NCBI RefSeq assembly: GCF_016918505.1 | Contig: NZ_JAFFPZ010000012.1 | Coordinates: 50,835-114,834, forward strand | Direction: 5' to 3' | Source: Desulforhopalus vacuolatus | GTDB taxonomy: Bacteria > Desulfobacterota > Desulfobulbia > Desulfobulbales > Desulfocapsaceae | Length of the DNA: 64,000 nucleotides | Shown: positions 37,619 through 46,067 of the stretch, in pieces | Numbering within the stretch: the first letter of the stretch is position 1 | Layout of the letters: the number at the start of each line of letters is the position of its first letter | The notes under the pieces: model-generated | Told to the model about the DNA's origin: nothing | The model's database searches: none | Seen by the model: only the letters and a program-made list of their open reading frames with translations | Translations under genes and position numbers: made by a program

Positions 37619-38881
37619 TCAGTCCTTTGTCGTATCGCAGTCTGTGCCACCTTTTGCTCTGCAGTCAAGATAGTCCATAATTGCCGCTGCGGAGATTTTG
37701 GCGCAGGCCACCGCTTCCACCACGGTCTTTGCACCGGTGACCACATCCCCGGAGGCGAAGATGGCCGGATTGCTTGTTCTGCCGACCCGGTCTGTAATAA
37801 CAAGCCCGGTCTTGCCAATCTCAATGCCGGAAAGGTTGCCGCGCGGAGCCTGACTCGCCGCAATCATTACGGAATCCGCCGGGAACAGTTCCTCCGTACC
37901 CTCTACGTTAACAATGGAGACCTTCCCGTCTGCGCTGGTTTCTTTACGCGTCGTGCAGATGATCACACCTTCCTCAGTAATACGTACTGGGGAGGTGTAA
38001 AATTGAAACTGTACCCCGTCCAGTCTGGCATATTCATATTCATATTTCGTGGCACTCATATCTTCTGCTCCACGGCGGTAGAGTACAGTAACATCACTGC
38101 CTTTGCGCAGAGCCGTGCGTGCTACGTCCATGGCTACATTTCCCGCGCCGATAACCGCCACCTGATCGCCGAGCTGATAGACGTCCGGGTTTTTGAGATA
38201 GTGAATCGCATAATGAGCGTTACCGAGAGTTTCACCGGGAAGGCGCAGCGGTTTCGGATTCCACACCCCCGTGCCGATAAATACCGCCTGATATTCTGAC
38301 TGGAGCAGATCCTGCAGACTGACCACCGGCCCGATGAGAATGTTCGGCCGAATTTTTACTCCGACACGCAGGAGGGCGTGGTGGAGCTTGTCGAGAATTT
38401 TCTTTGGCAGACGGAAATCTGGAATGCCATACTGCAGCACGCCGCCGATCTTGTCTTCTGATTCAAAAATCGTTACCTTGAAACCGTTTATGGCGAGGAT
38501 AAAGGCCATGGTGATGCCTGCCGGGCCGGAACCGACAATCGCCACCCGCTCATTCCGTTGCGGAAGCAGGAAGGAGTCCTCCTGAAAACGGTCGATGAAA
38601 TAGCACGAGATGTAGTGCTCAATGGTACTCCACTGCACCGGTGTGCTCTTTTTGCCGAGGATGCAGTGCCCCTCACAGAATCTTTCGTGGGGACAGATCA
38701 GCGAACAGACCACGGACAGTGGATTATTCTCAAACAGCAGAGATCCGGCCGCCTTGATATTGTTTTCTTTCAGCAGACGGATGGCCACGTTGACCGGAGT
38801 TCCCACCGGGCACGCTTTGGTGCACTGCGGATTTTTACACTGCAGGCAGCGGTCTGCCTCTTCAATAATATGATTTCCCAT
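37619..38881 (-). CDS. Glutamate synthase small-subunit-like NAD(P)H flavoprotein (GltD/NfnB family)
   Basis: A 420-residue protein. An N-terminal Fe-S domain (CLQCKNPQCTKACPVGTPVN and CSLICPHERFCEGHC) is followed by the FAD-binding GSGPAGITMAF (~117) and NAD(P)-binding GAGNVAMDVART (~245) Rossmann motifs. The C-terminal FAD motif is IFASGDVVTGAKTVVEA. Related proteins act as the GltD subunit of glutamate synthase, as NfnB, or as partners of other oxidoreductases. No large GltB subunit is nearby, so the partner is unknown. It precedes uvrC by six bases in one likely transcript. Confidence 0.9.
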   Translation of the reverse strand: MGNHIIEEADRCLQCKNPQCTKACPVGTPVNVAIRLLKENNIKAAGSLLFENNPLSVVCSLICPHERFCEGHCILGKKSTPVQWSTIEHYISCYFIDRFQEDSFLLPQRNERVAIVGSGPAGITMAFILAINGFKVTIFESEDKIGGVLQYGIPDFRLPKKILDKLHHALLRVGVKIRPNILIGPVVSLQDLLQSEYQAVFIGTGVWNPKPLRLPGETLGNAHYAIHYLKNPDVYQLGDQVAVIGAGNVAMDVARTALRKGSDVTVLYRRGAEDMSATKYEYEYARLDGVQFQFYTSPVRITEEGVIICTTRKETSADGKVSIVNVEGTEELFPADSVMIAASQAPRGNLSGIEIGKTGLVITDRVGRTSNPAIFASGDVVTGAKTVVEAVACAKISAAAIMDYLDCRAKGGTDCDTTKD

Positions 38882-39329
38882 GATGTCTCAGTCTTGTAGG
38901 GGTTGATGAAAGTAATGATTCTTAAAAAGTTATGAAAAAGATAAAAAGGGAGAAAGGAGACAGGAGACGGGAAAGAGCAAAAAGCTGTAAAACGGTTTTT
39001 TCACCGCGAAGAACGCGAAGAAACGCGAAGAAACGCGGAACGCGAAAAACTGGATAGCCAACAAAAAAAAATCTTTTCGCTGTTCTGTCTTTCACCAGAA
39101 CACCTTAAGTCGTCTCATCCCATAATAAACGTCATCAAGTTTTGTTGCCCTGCTTTTTCCTGCCTCCCGTCTCCTTTCTCCGCCCTTTTCTGTTTGATTT
39201 AAAAAATCTCTATTCTCAAATCTTTTTGCCTTTCTTCGCGTTCCTTAGCGTTCTTCGCGGTGAAAAAAAATGTCTTACCGTCTTTTGCTTTTTCCTGTCT
39301 CCCGTCTCCCGTCTCCTTTTCTCCCTGGT
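38882..39329. repeat. Intergenic repeats between the gltD-like gene and the lipoprotein gene
   Basis: No gene seen. 38945-38977: purine-rich heptamers (+). ~38990-39050: a GCGAAGAAC tandem module (ccgcgaagaacgcgaagaa type). ~39165-39190 and ~39292-39325: purine-rich arrays on the minus strand, the latter directly 3' of the lipoprotein gene. Between them is the inverted 'cttcgcgttccttagcgttc' module. Confidence 0.75.
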
Positions 39330-40160
39330 TTATTTCGTGCACTCAAGGGTAGCAGCACCGTAGCCCCAGCGAACCAGCACCTTGTCATCCTGCTCCCACA
39401 CCATCGTGTTTTCCCCTTCATACTTTTCCCCGCTCTCTGAGGGGACGAGAAACAGCACCGACGTGCTGTCTTCCCGCGTGGCGAGGAGAGTGGGGGGATC
39501 AGTGGCGTAGAACAACGCCGTGAGGTCGCCGTCTGGATTCGCCGGACAGGTGAAATGGATCGGCCCCTTCTTCAACGCCAGATCAAACGTTGCCCGCAAA
39601 GCGGCAATGCGCCTGCGATAAGAGTGTGCAATACAGGGCACAGCTTCCTCACCATAGCCGCAGCTGTCACGGGAAACTCGCCACTCGCGCTGTTTCTTTT
39701 CGAGGAGACGCTGAATATTCAGCGAACTCTCCTCTTCACAAAATTTCAGGGACTCGCTCAGACTGCGATCCAGCTGTACCAGTTCCGGCGTTTGACAAAT
39801 GGTCCCCTCCGTGCTCTCTTCGTCCACCCGGTCGCAGGAAAAAGAGGCGGGCTGAGATGTGGCGAGCATCATGGCTTTCAATCTGCTGTCGGCCATGCTG
39901 CACCACTCCTTCGTTCCCACCCGCGGCCAGGAAGAGTTCTCTTCCGCGCCGAGCTGATTCTCCACGCTCTGCATCCACTGCGGTGTCCCCGGGAGAGGTG
40001 TCTGTACTGATCCCTCAAGGGAGAGGTTCCTGCTCACAAAGCTGTACCACTCTGGAGTGCAGGGGACAGGAGTGTCAACAGCGATGGACAGGGAGTTTTC
40101 ATGGCTGAAAAATCCGCAGGAACTGGTAAGAAGGGCAAGGAGGACGATGGCTCGTTTCAT
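39330..40160 (-). CDS. Lipoprotein with LprI-like and MliC-like domains, putative lysozyme inhibitor
   Basis: A 276-residue protein. The lipoprotein-type signal MKRAIVLLALLTSSCGFF has its lipid Cys at 15. A middle region (SFSCDRVDEESTEGTICQTPELVQLDRSLSESL) resembles the LprI/YecT N-terminal domain (C-x-n-A/T-IC-x3-EL-x2-LD). The C-terminus (HFTCPANPDGDLTALFYATD, then SGEKYEGENTMVWEQDDKVL, then LECTK) fits the MliC fold, which inhibits C-type lysozyme. The expected site is the outer or periplasmic membrane face. The combined architecture is unusual. Both domain calls rest on pattern recognition. It is monocistronic and flanked by repeats. Confidence 0.7.
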   Translation of the reverse strand: MKRAIVLLALLTSSCGFFSHENSLSIAVDTPVPCTPEWYSFVSRNLSLEGSVQTPLPGTPQWMQSVENQLGAEENSSWPRVGTKEWCSMADSRLKAMMLATSQPASFSCDRVDEESTEGTICQTPELVQLDRSLSESLKFCEEESSLNIQRLLEKKQREWRVSRDSCGYGEEAVPCIAHSYRRRIAALRATFDLALKKGPIHFTCPANPDGDLTALFYATDPPTLLATREDSTSVLFLVPSESGEKYEGENTMVWEQDDKVLVRWGYGAATLECTK

Positions 40161-40619
40161 TCAATTACACCATTTACATTTTTTACTGATCCAAAAACAC
40201 GACAGGACAAACAGGGTGATAAATTAATTTCATTGCCGAAACGTCTGTTGGGTACCTTGATAACGAAGAAGATGGGCGAAAGACTGGTTATTCAAGGTAC
40301 CCTGTTGTAAGATGAGCCACCTGTTGTACTGCAGACGCCCACCTGCCTTTGAATTCGCCAATACAAAATGGAATTGATATTACATTCCGGAAAAGGATTT
40401 ATACCATTTACATTTTGTATTGACCAGAGAACGCAAAGAGTAAAGATAGAACAACAGCAATTCTCTGTTTAATTTTAAAATCTTTTTTAAAGTTTTTTGC
40501 CTTTATTCGCATGATTAGAGCTTTTATTCGTTGGCAAAAAGTTTTTCGCTGTTCCGTCTTTTGCTTTTCCCCGTCTCCCGTCTCCCGTCTCCTTTCTCCC
40601 TTTCCCCGTCCCCCTCTCT
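40161..40619. repeat. Intergenic repeats between the lipoprotein gene and recR
   Basis: No real gene. 40168-40190: the short module ACCATTTACATTTTTTACTG. ~40190-40340: a copy of the 145-bp module of 6601-6745, interrupted by the 51-bp GGTACC element. 40360-40425: two short modules in opposite orientation. ~40440-40562: the TTTTTTGCC module in minus orientation. 40565-40618: purine-rich heptamers 3' of recR in the sense direction. The minus strand of 40487-40620 encodes the same peptide as the uvrC tail. Confidence 0.8.
40251..40301. mobile_element. 51-bp GGTACC miniature inverted-repeat element with 6-bp target duplication
   Basis: The ends are inverted repeats, GGTACCTTGATAAC and GTTATTCAAGGTACC. 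The element is flanked by CTGTTG on both sides (40245-40250 and 40302-40307). The uninterrupted host module at ~6690 and ~63270 reads 'acgtctgttgtgagatgag' with a single CTGTTG, so insertion with duplication of six bases is directly visible. It is too short to encode anything and needs a transposase in trans. Related copies are at 61633-61771 and 4537-4581. Confidence 0.85.
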
Positions 40620-41219
40620 TCAGGGAGAATATCTCCCCTCAAGGGCTCTGGAAAGGGTGTATTTATCGGCATACTTGATGTCCATTCCCATTGGAATTCC
40701 ACAGGCAAGCCGGGTGAACTTTACCTCCTCACGAGATAACAGATCGATAAGAAAAGAGGCCGTCGCCTCTCCTGGTACGGTGGAGCTGGTGGCAATAATA
40801 ACCTCTTCAATCACGCCCCGGTGAATACGGGCGAGCAGTTCCTTTATCTTCAGCTCATCCGGGCCGATGCCGTCCATCGGCGCAAGTACCCCGTGGAGGA
40901 TATGATATTGGCCACGGAAGGAAGCCGTTTTCTCAATGGCGAGCATGTCCGCGCTCTGTTCCACCACACAGACCACTGAAGTATTGCGTTTCGGGTCACC
41001 GCAGATGGCACAGGGATCTGTCTCCGAAAAGGAGAAGCAGTTGGAGCAGAGGCGAATGGAGCTGTGCAGCTCCTGCAGCGCATTCGCCAGTTCGTGTGCC
41101 TGCCTGGCAGGTCTGCGCAGGATATTGAGTGCCAGCCGCGTAGCGGACTTGTTGCCTATTCCCGGGAGACGGGAAAACTGCTCAATAAGATTTTCAAGGG
41201 CGGGGGGGATAACCTGCAT
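40620..41219 (-). CDS. recR: Recombination mediator RecR
   Basis: A 199-residue protein of the RecFOR pathway that helps load RecA at gaps. It has the N-terminal HhH (RLPGIGNKSATRLALNIL), the zinc finger CSNCFSFSETDPCAIC, and the Toprim domain (VCVVEQSADMLAIEKT; LATSSTVPGEATA-type core). It starts four bases after the ybaB stop, in the dnaX-ybaB-recR order conserved in many bacteria. Confidence 0.97.
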   Translation of the reverse strand: MQVIPPALENLIEQFSRLPGIGNKSATRLALNILRRPARQAHELANALQELHSSIRLCSNCFSFSETDPCAICGDPKRNTSVVCVVEQSADMLAIEKTASFRGQYHILHGVLAPMDGIGPDELKIKELLARIHRGVIEEVIIATSSTVPGEATASFLIDLLSREEVKFTRLACGIPMGMDIKYADKYTLSRALEGRYSP

Positions 41220-41223
41220 TCTG

Positions 41224-41544
41224 TCAACGCAGAAAGTTCGTCAGACCAGGGATGTTCAGCCCGCCGGTGAGCTGTGCCAGCTCCTGCTTGCTCAGCTCTT
41301 TTGCCTTGCGCAGTGCATCGTTGGTGGCTGCGGTAATGAGATCCTGCAGCATTTCTGCTTCTTCCACATCAATGACTATAGGTTCCAGTTTTACTCTGAG
41401 CACATCGCCCTGACCATTCACTGTAACCTCAACCATGCCGCCGCCAGCATTACCGGTGATCGTCTTTTTGCTGAGTGCTTCCTGAATGCCAGCCATCTTT
41501 TGCTGCATGGATTTGGCTTGTTCCATCATACTGCTGATATCCAT
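41224..41544 (-). CDS. YbaB/EbfC nucleoid-associated protein
   Basis: A 106-residue DNA-binding dimer. The family pattern is clear: MDISSMMEQAKSMQQKMAGIQ, then GGGMVEVTVNGQGDVLRVKLEP, then LQDLITAATNDALRKAKE. The start at ATG 41544 has AGGA eight bases upstream; an ATG eight codons earlier does not. It sits between dnaX and recR, its usual place. Confidence 0.95.
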   Translation of the reverse strand: MDISSMMEQAKSMQQKMAGIQEALSKKTITGNAGGGMVEVTVNGQGDVLRVKLEPIVIDVEEAEMLQDLITAATNDALRKAKELSKQELAQLTGGLNIPGLTNFLR

Positions 41545-41734
41545 AATGCTATCCTTTAGAGGTTCCACGGAGCTGTTCTTTCCGCTTTAATTCAAAAAAA
41601 TCTTTATTCTCAAATGCTTTTGCTTTCCTTCGCGTTCCTTAGCGTTCTTCGCGGTAAAAAAATTGTCTTTCCGTCTTTTGCTTTTTCCCGTCTCCCGTCT
41701 CCCGTCTCCTTTTTCCTTTCTCCCCTTTTTATCT
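41545..41734 (-). repeat. Repeat insertion between dnaX and ybaB
   Basis: 190 bp split what is normally a tight dnaX-ybaB junction. Reading on the minus strand from the dnaX stop: purine-rich heptamers (41683-41733), then 'gcaaaagacggaaagacaat', then the GCGAAGAACGCTAAGG module. The ybaB ribosome-binding site follows at once. Confidence 0.8.
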
Positions 41735-43555
41735 TTAGTTTTTCTTCTGCATAGCCTTCGAACGTACACGCACCTCTCCCACCTGGCCAAGAAAAACCTC
41801 AGCGGTCAAACGTACCTTTGGATCATTGGCGAGGCGTTTGCGCATGGCGCGCGGCGAGTTTTCATCACTCTTATCCTCTACTGCCGCAGTCAAAGAGATT
41901 GTAATGGCTCTACCGAAAAAATCCAGCGCATGGCGTTCCAGTATCTGCAGGTGGGCAGGCTGCCGCAGCATTGAGCAGCTTGTTTCATCGTCATAATACA
42001 CCTCAATGCGGCAGGGATCTCCATCCTCTACTGTCACCTCAAGGGCATCCTGCAGCACGGCGGCCATCCACTCAACCTCACTCTCCACATGGGCGATATA
42101 TTCCGGCCATTTTTCCTTTATGGCAGCGCAGTTGGCAAAAGATGATGTGTCGGAAGAGAACAGAGCCTGCGGAGCAGGGGGAGCCTGGTGAGGAGGAGGC
42201 GGAGTTGCTGCCGGTGTTAGTTTCGGCTCGTGCAGTTTCTCTGGTTGTGGTGGAAGGGGAAGTTCTTCACAGACAGGGGCAGGTTGATCAATTTCAGAAA
42301 CCTCCGCGACGGGAGGTTCAGGCTTTTTTCCAGGAGTGTTTTCTTCTCCTCTGCTCTGTGGTCTGGCTGGAGTAGTAGAAACAACGGCCTGTGCCTTGAG
42401 TTCTCCGAGTTCCTTCAGCTGGGGCAGAATCCTGTTCATCTGGCCGAGCACGGCGGAGAGTGGCATCACGTTTCCTGCCTCAATAACCTTGAGCAAAGAT
42501 GTTTCAAGGGTGAGGCGCGGCTGCGCGGCGTACTGCAGAGACTCCGCAGTGTTCATCAGCTGCGTGAGTTTCAGATGGATGGACTCCATGCTGAAACGTC
42601 GCGCCAGTTCGCTGAACTCATCAAACTCCGCCTCGGAGAGTTCCACCAGCTTTTCACAGCCGTGCATGGAGAGCAGCAGCAGGGTACGAAAATTGCCAAG
42701 CAGATCTTCCATGAAGCGTTTGAGGTCTCCACCGAAGTCAAAGACCTCGTTCAGAGTGGCAAAGACCGTCTGACGCTGGCCGTCAAGCAGGGCGCGGGTA
42801 AGTTTCATCAACACCTCCCGGCCCACCAGCCCGAGCATCTCCACCACATCTGTACTGGTGATATTCTTCTCGCCGAAGGAGAACATCTGGTCTAAGAGCG
42901 ACAACCCGTCGCGCACCGAGCCGCCGCTTTCCCGGGCAACCAGCGAAAGGGCGCTCTCCTCAACAGTGAAACCTTCCCCCTCCACCAGCTTTTTGAAATG
43001 GGCGATCAACTCCAGTTCCGAGATCTTCTTCAGTTCATACTGCTGACAACGGGAGAGAATTGTCACCGGAACCTTGTGAATCTCGGTGGTGGCAAATATG
43101 AAATAGACATGCTCCGGCGGCTCTTCCAATGTTTTCAGCAGGGCGTTGAAGGCGGAGATGGAGAGCATGTGTACTTCGTCAATAATGACCACCTTGCAGC
43201 GCGAACTGGTGGGCATGATCTTCACCTTTTCCCGCAGCTCGCGCACATTGTCCACGCCGTTGTTGGAGGCCCCGTCAATCTCTTCAATATCAAGAGAGCG
43301 GCCAGCGGCGATATCAAGGCAGGACCTGCACTTGTTACAGGGTCTCTCTGCGGGAGGAGCTTCGCAGTTTATCGCCATGGCCATGATGCGCGCCAGCGTG
43401 GTCTTGCCCACCCCGCGTACTCCGGAGAAGAGGATGGCGTGGGCAATCCGCTCACGGACGATGCTGTTCTTCAGGGTTTTGACAATGGGCTTCTGTCCTA
43501 TAACTTCATCGAAGTTCTGCGGTCTTGATTTTCTCGCGAGTACTAAATAGGACAT
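41735..43555 (-). CDS. dnaX: DNA polymerase III subunits tau and (by frameshift) gamma
   Basis: A 606-residue tau from ATG 43555 (MSYLVLARKSRPQNF). Upstream in-frame codons would run through the SRP RNA gene and are rejected. It is an AAA+ clamp loader: Walker A GVRGVGKTT, zinc module CNKCRSCLDIAAG, DEVHML Walker B, sensor-1 segment FIFATTEIHKVPVTILSRCQ, then a Pro-rich linker (~400-500) and a tau-specific C-terminus. At codons 410-411 the slippery A AAA AAG is followed by a stem-loop, and a -1 shift leads to an immediate TGA, predicting a ~412-residue gamma. First gene of dnaX-ybaB-recR. Confidence 0.97.
   Translation of the reverse strand: MSYLVLARKSRPQNFDEVIGQKPIVKTLKNSIVRERIAHAILFSGVRGVGKTTLARIMAMAINCEAPPAERPCNKCRSCLDIAAGRSLDIEEIDGASNNGVDNVRELREKVKIMPTSSRCKVVIIDEVHMLSISAFNALLKTLEEPPEHVYFIFATTEIHKVPVTILSRCQQYELKKISELELIAHFKKLVEGEGFTVEESALSLVARESGGSVRDGLSLLDQMFSFGEKNITSTDVVEMLGLVGREVLMKLTRALLDGQRQTVFATLNEVFDFGGDLKRFMEDLLGNFRTLLLLSMHGCEKLVELSEAEFDEFSELARRFSMESIHLKLTQLMNTAESLQYAAQPRLTLETSLLKVIEAGNVMPLSAVLGQMNRILPQLKELGELKAQAVVSTTPARPQSRGEENTPGKKPEPPVAEVSEIDQPAPVCEELPLPPQPEKLHEPKLTPAATPPPPHQAPPAPQALFSSDTSSFANCAAIKEKWPEYIAHVESEVEWMAAVLQDALEVTVEDGDPCRIEVYYDDETSCSMLRQPAHLQILERHALDFFGRAITISLTAAVEDKSDENSPRAMRKRLANDPKVRLTAEVFLGQVGEVRVRSKAMQKKN
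42299..42329 (-). promoter_or_regulatory. Predicted -1 programmed frameshift site in dnaX
   Basis: On the coding strand: GGA AAA AAG CCT GAA, with the heptamer A AAA AAG (42329-42323) in the correct X-XXY-YYZ phase. Four bases later is the hairpin AACCTCC-CGTCGC-GGAGGTT (42318-42299). After slipping back one base the ribosome reads GCC TGA and stops. E. coli dnaX has the same arrangement (A AAA AAG AGT GAA gives GAG TGA). A purine-rich AGAGGAG lies ~16 bases upstream, farther than in E. coli. Confidence 0.85.
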
Positions 43556-43641
43556 GGCAATGTGTGGTGGAATGAATGGCGGTGTCGAGAGAAGAACGCC
43601 TGCCGGGATGAGAGCCGTGAAAATGTGGTGCACAAAAAAAA

Positions 43642-43741
43642 GACAGCCGGGTGACCTGCACACACAAGAAGATTCGCTGCCGTTGCTTCCTTCCGGACCT
43701 GGCGGAGTTCACGATTCCTTGTTGCGCAGGGCCCGGCTGTC
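43642..43741 (-). ncRNA. ffs: Signal recognition particle 4.5S-type RNA
   Basis: A ~100-nt RNA with closing stem GACAGCCGGG / CCCGGCTGTC. Its apical domain contains the invariant GGTCCGGAAGGAAGCAAC of the Ffh-binding hairpin. A run of seven to eight T on the minus strand (43641-43634) follows the stem as terminator. It lies just upstream of dnaX, a common location. The RNA binds Ffh and FtsY for co-translational membrane targeting. Confidence 0.96.
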
Positions 43742-43829
43742 AAAGTCGACCACTGAAATCAAGTTTTAATCCCTGTGAAAGGGAGAAACGTAATATAGGC
43801 AATTAAAGAGGGGATGTCCAGATTTTTTT

Positions 43830-46067
43830 TCACTGAACAGATTTTTCCTCCGCAGCAGGCTTCGGCAGGTTCTCCGGGGCCATATCGCTGGTTACCTTCC
43901 AGATCTGGTAGTAGGGCTCTTTGAGCTCTACCGGTTTAAAGTAGAGGGAATCGTAAGCGTTTTTTCTCCAGAAGAGGCGGTATATCAATGTCTTTGTGAG
44001 CTTGTCATCAAGCAGATATAACATCTGCATGGGAATGTTGATATTAACATCATATCGGCCTGAGTCTGTATATATTAAGTGTGTTTTCTTGCTGTAAGGA
44101 GTGAACTTTGGAGAAACGATTCCCGGATAGCCTGCAAGAGGGCCCTGCTGACTGCTTGCCTCCTGTGTTGTCATGGTGACTTTATAGAGAGGAAACCCTT
44201 CTTCAAGTATTGCATTAGAGGTTAAGGTCAAGGTCTGTGGATCGACGTGAAACGATTCCTGCGATGGCAGCTTTCCCACCATAAAATTCTCAGCAGCTTT
44301 TTTTGAAAAAGGGAATGTATACAAGGGTAATATTTTTTCTCCCTGGCTTTTTTGCGGGTCCCACGTCGCAACCCAGTAGAACAGGGGAAGTGTCTTCTGT
44401 TGTCTTATGTCATTAAATAGATAGACGGGTCGTTTCTGCTGCGGAAAAAGAAGTGCCTGCCACTTCTCTTTTGTTTCACTGCTTAATTGTGGGTAGAGCT
44501 TCTTCCACTGCTCACTGCCTGTACGAAGAATACGTAACATGGTCTGCTGTCCCTGAAGGCCCAATTGAGCAGCAGATTGAGCAAAGGTTTCTATCCCCTG
44601 CAATCCGCGAACGACATAAAAATTTATAAAGTTTGCCGCTTCTCTGTCGTTCTCCATGGTAAGAGGCAAGACGTTACTGTAGGTGCGGGCTGCACTGTGA
44701 ACCATGCCATCGTTGATGGTATCCCGCTCAGCCCAGTAAATAAGAGGGTGTCCCTGGTCCCACCAGCTCCAGATAACAGCGTTGGGTTCCGTGATAACTT
44801 GCAGGCGTTTCATTCCGCGCACTGCCTGTGAGGGGAAGAAGGTCCATGCATTATCTGTTCTGCCAAATTCCTGCCAGCCAATAAAGATGGTGAGCAGTGC
44901 CAGCAAAGCACACGTCATTTTTGTATAGATCTTTTGGGGGACATGCCGACTGACCCAGGTAACGGTTTCTGAAAAAAAGTAGCCCAGACTGAGGGCCGCA
45001 GCGGGGACGGCAAAGATGGTAAAGCGAGAGGCAAAAAGGAGTGCGAGCATGCCAACAAAGCATACAGGAGTACAGACAATCAGGCGTAACCTTTGACGCC
45101 AGAGAAGAAGAAGTGTTCCGGCACACGCTGGTATGAGGAGAAATTTGTAATAAAATATTCCTTGTGCAAATTTTCCCAGTTCTATGCGTTGTTGTTCACT
45201 GATCCATTCACTCATTCTTGGATAACTGTTATCCCTTGTGTCAGTAACGTAAGAGAGAAGACTGATTGTGGTATGAAACACTTTTGCAACAATTTCCCAG
45301 CCACCAAAAAAGAAGAAAATACAGATAAAAAGCAGGGTGATTGGGGTTGCGAAGCATCTTTCATTTTTGGATGGCCTGTAATAAAATAAGACCGCAAGGA
45401 AGAGAGGGGCCAGTCCCAAAATAAGCGGCGGTGCAAGACTTTGATCCCACCACCAGAGGTACAGCGCGGTATTCAGCAGAGCTGCGATGAAGAAAAGATA
45501 TTTTTGGCCACTTTTGCAGATAGAAAATTGAAGAGCAAAAACTACGGCCATCCAGGCGAAAAAGCTGTTCAGGCAGTCAGTATCAAGAAACGCATAATTT
45601 GTCCGTGTTACATACAGAGATGAGAAAAGTGTAAATATTACCGCCGAAAGAGCCGTAATACTGCCTCCCCATCTATACCCGAGTAAAAAGACCGGGATGG
45701 CCAGAAATAAAGAAAGGATGGCCGGGAGAATAACGCCTGCCTCATTCAGAGAATATCCCGTAACAGCAGATATTTTCGCCAGCACAAGGCTAAGCAGAGG
45801 GGGCAGTGATGATCGTGATATTGTGTCAGGAATGGCGCGGTGCGTTTCAACCGTATCGTAGGTGCCATTCATGATTTCTTTGGCTGCATGAAGATAGTAA
45901 TACCCATCCACGTTGGCGAGGATCGGTTCTCCATCTACTGTGAAGTATGCAGGGTCTGCATTAAAACCACTGATGGGGAGAAGACGCTGCAAAAGAGCAA
46001 GACTGATAATTATTGCGGATAGAATGACAAGGAAAAATGTTTGAGGAGATATTTGTTTTGAGTTCAT
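43830..46067 (-). CDS. STT3/PglB-type oligosaccharyltransferase
   Basis: A 745-residue polytopic protein from ATG 46067; in-frame codons further upstream are repeat DNA. It has ~11-13 TM helices and a C-terminal periplasmic domain (~425-745). Catalytic signatures of the STT3 family are visible: the first acidic site NVDGYYYLH (D54), the DTD pair (FLDTDCLN, 162-164), a glutamate in external loop 5 (SYPRMSEWI), and the sequon-binding WWDQG (435-439; WWDYG in most). It should transfer lipid-linked glycans to Asn in N-X-S/T sequons. It lies directly downstream of two pilin genes with such sequons. Confidence 0.92.
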   Translation of the reverse strand: MNSKQISPQTFFLVILSAIIISLALLQRLLPISGFNADPAYFTVDGEPILANVDGYYYLHAAKEIMNGTYDTVETHRAIPDTISRSSLPPLLSLVLAKISAVTGYSLNEAGVILPAILSLFLAIPVFLLGYRWGGSITALSAVIFTLFSSLYVTRTNYAFLDTDCLNSFFAWMAVVFALQFSICKSGQKYLFFIAALLNTALYLWWWDQSLAPPLILGLAPLFLAVLFYYRPSKNERCFATPITLLFICIFFFFGGWEIVAKVFHTTISLLSYVTDTRDNSYPRMSEWISEQQRIELGKFAQGIFYYKFLLIPACAGTLLLLWRQRLRLIVCTPVCFVGMLALLFASRFTIFAVPAAALSLGYFFSETVTWVSRHVPQKIYTKMTCALLALLTIFIGWQEFGRTDNAWTFFPSQAVRGMKRLQVITEPNAVIWSWWDQGHPLIYWAERDTINDGMVHSAARTYSNVLPLTMENDREAANFINFYVVRGLQGIETFAQSAAQLGLQGQQTMLRILRTGSEQWKKLYPQLSSETKEKWQALLFPQQKRPVYLFNDIRQQKTLPLFYWVATWDPQKSQGEKILPLYTFPFSKKAAENFMVGKLPSQESFHVDPQTLTLTSNAILEEGFPLYKVTMTTQEASSQQGPLAGYPGIVSPKFTPYSKKTHLIYTDSGRYDVNINIPMQMLYLLDDKLTKTLIYRLFWRKNAYDSLYFKPVELKEPYYQIWKVTSDMAPENLPKPAAEEKSVQ

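Noticed and set aside
40487..40708. 73-codon minus-strand frame similar to the UvrC C-terminus
   Set aside because: It overlaps recR in another frame and consists of purine heptamers and the TTTTTTGCC module; the similarity shows that the UvrC tail is repeat, not that this is a gene.
43556..43663. 36-codon N-terminal extension of DnaX
   Set aside because: It would be translated through the 5' part of the SRP RNA gene; DnaX homology begins at MSYLVLARK (43555).
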